A stretch of DNA of 64,000 nt from contig NW_026516708.1 in the NCBI RefSeq assembly GCF_025766255.1, positions 248,001 to 312,000 on the forward strand, read 5' to 3'. Position numbers and translations under genes: made by a program. The notes below the pieces were generated by a model, which was not told where the DNA came from, searched no databases, and saw nothing but the letters and a program-made list of their open reading frames with translations. Source of the stretch: Zychaea mexicana. Taxonomy: Eukaryota > Mucoromycota > Mucoromycetes > Mucorales > Lichtheimiaceae. Below are positions 63,537 to 64,000 of this stretch, piece by piece (the stretch's first letter is position 1; the number at the start of each line of letters is the position of its first letter).

Positions 63537-64000
63537 TTAGAGCTGAATACCATGTGTGGCCATATATTCATGTAGCATTTCCTGGGAATTAAACTTATCA
63601 ACTATTAACCAACTATTATCCTTTACACTATATCCAACCCACTTAACCTCAAATATGTACTTATTATCAGTATACACATGTCCTACAATCTTCTCAATTT
63701 CATATGAATTACTATGTTCTATATTTCTCTGTTCTCTTTGATTTTTTCTCTTACGTTTAGATGTATTATTTTCAGTTTCGTCCTCACTATCTATAGCCAT
63801 ATCTATTGATTGATTAATGTTAAGCTGTAGAAATTTCTGCTGCATGTCAACCATTTCGTTATATTCAGTATTTACTTTTTGCTCATTTGAAAATACTAAG
63901 TCAAGTTTGTTTTTCTTACTTAGGAATTCAAAATCTTTTCCATACCATAATTTATGATGTGGTTGTACCTCTATATTATACTTATTTACAAATCGCCATA
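63537..64000 (-). CDS. Chromodomain protein, 5' end beyond window
   Basis: Open on the minus strand from the window edge to the stop at 63537 (at least 154 aa, start not visible). The C-terminal chromodomain reads SYEIEKIVGHVYTDNKYIFE then VKWVGYSVKDNSWLIVDKF. The three aromatic cage positions (Tyr of YEIEK, Trp of KWVG, Tyr of GY) are kept, so methyl-lysine binding is plausible. Before it come an acidic-basic linker (SEDETENNTSKRKRKNQ) and an unrecognised part (YNIEVQPHHKLWYGKDFEFL). No integrase zinc finger or DDE core is visible. Base composition matches the Rep ORF, and the two stops are 74 bp apart in convergent orientation, suggesting one element. Confidence 0.75.
   Translation of the reverse strand, partial: WRFVNKYNIEVQPHHKLWYGKDFEFLSKKNKLDLVFSNEQKVNTEYNEMVDMQQKFLQLNINQSIDMAIDSEDETENNTSKRKRKNQREQRNIEHSNSYEIEKIVGHVYTDNKYIFEVKWVGYSVKDNSWLIVDKFNSQEMLHEYMATHGIQL

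Noticed and set aside
63537..63854. Chromodomain ORF as the end of a Ty3/gypsy chromovirus
   Set aside because: No integrase C-terminal block, zinc finger, DDE core, reverse transcriptase or LTR is visible. It stays an alternative until the upstream sequence is seen.

Overview
The window looks like nuclear DNA of an early-diverging filamentous fungus, most likely Mucoromycota. The reasons are dense genes with several short (60-110 nt) GT-AG introns, fungal families (Ndt80/PhoG-type regulator, Mkt1, Pmr1), genes usually kept together in such fungi and animals (PRKRIP1, TTC7, a GAS2-domain giant protein), strong (CAG/CAA)n and (GA)n tracts, and several copies of an orphan family that I associate with Mucoromycota. 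No tRNA, rRNA or CRISPR was seen.

Layout. 1-5.6 kb is gene-poor, with at most one weak gene remnant. 5.6-18.5 kb is a conserved block: PSF2 (GINS), a TTC7/Ypp1 TPR protein, a TPR-F-box-LRR protein, a broken copy of the orphan family (copy D) and MKT1. 18.5-24.4 kb is mostly non-coding, with microsatellites, a short decayed MKT1-like piece and one small acidic-protein ORF. 24.4-48.0 kb is gene-rich: a kinesin-4-like motor, an Ndt80/PhoG transcription factor, a giant GAS2-domain coiled-coil protein, a secreted SGNH esterase, PRKRIP1, a UBA-domain protein and the Golgi Ca2+/Mn2+ pump PMR1.

From 48.5 kb to the end the sequence becomes a patchwork. It holds a decayed protein kinase, an inverted truncated second copy of PMR1 fused at its end to a piece of the orphan family (copy C), then copy A of that family. 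Next comes about 3.5 kb of very AT-rich DNA that looks like a linear mitochondrial plasmid (broken phage-type RNA polymerase plus an intact membrane-protein ORF). After it comes a 1.12-kb near-identical direct repeat of the orphan family (copy B), and finally an AT-rich segment with an HUH/SF3 replication-initiator (Rep) ORF running tail-to-tail with a chromodomain ORF that leaves the window.

The housekeeping genes cover DNA replication initiation (PSF2), PI4-kinase scaffolding (TTC7), ubiquitin ligase substrate selection, mRNA regulation (MKT1), microtubule transport, splicing (PRKRIP1) and Golgi ion homeostasis (PMR1). They are independent units, not an operon or cluster. The most unusual part is the right end: a plasmid-derived island next to a Rep element paired with a chromodomain protein. 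All similarity statements are from reading the sequence; no database search was possible.
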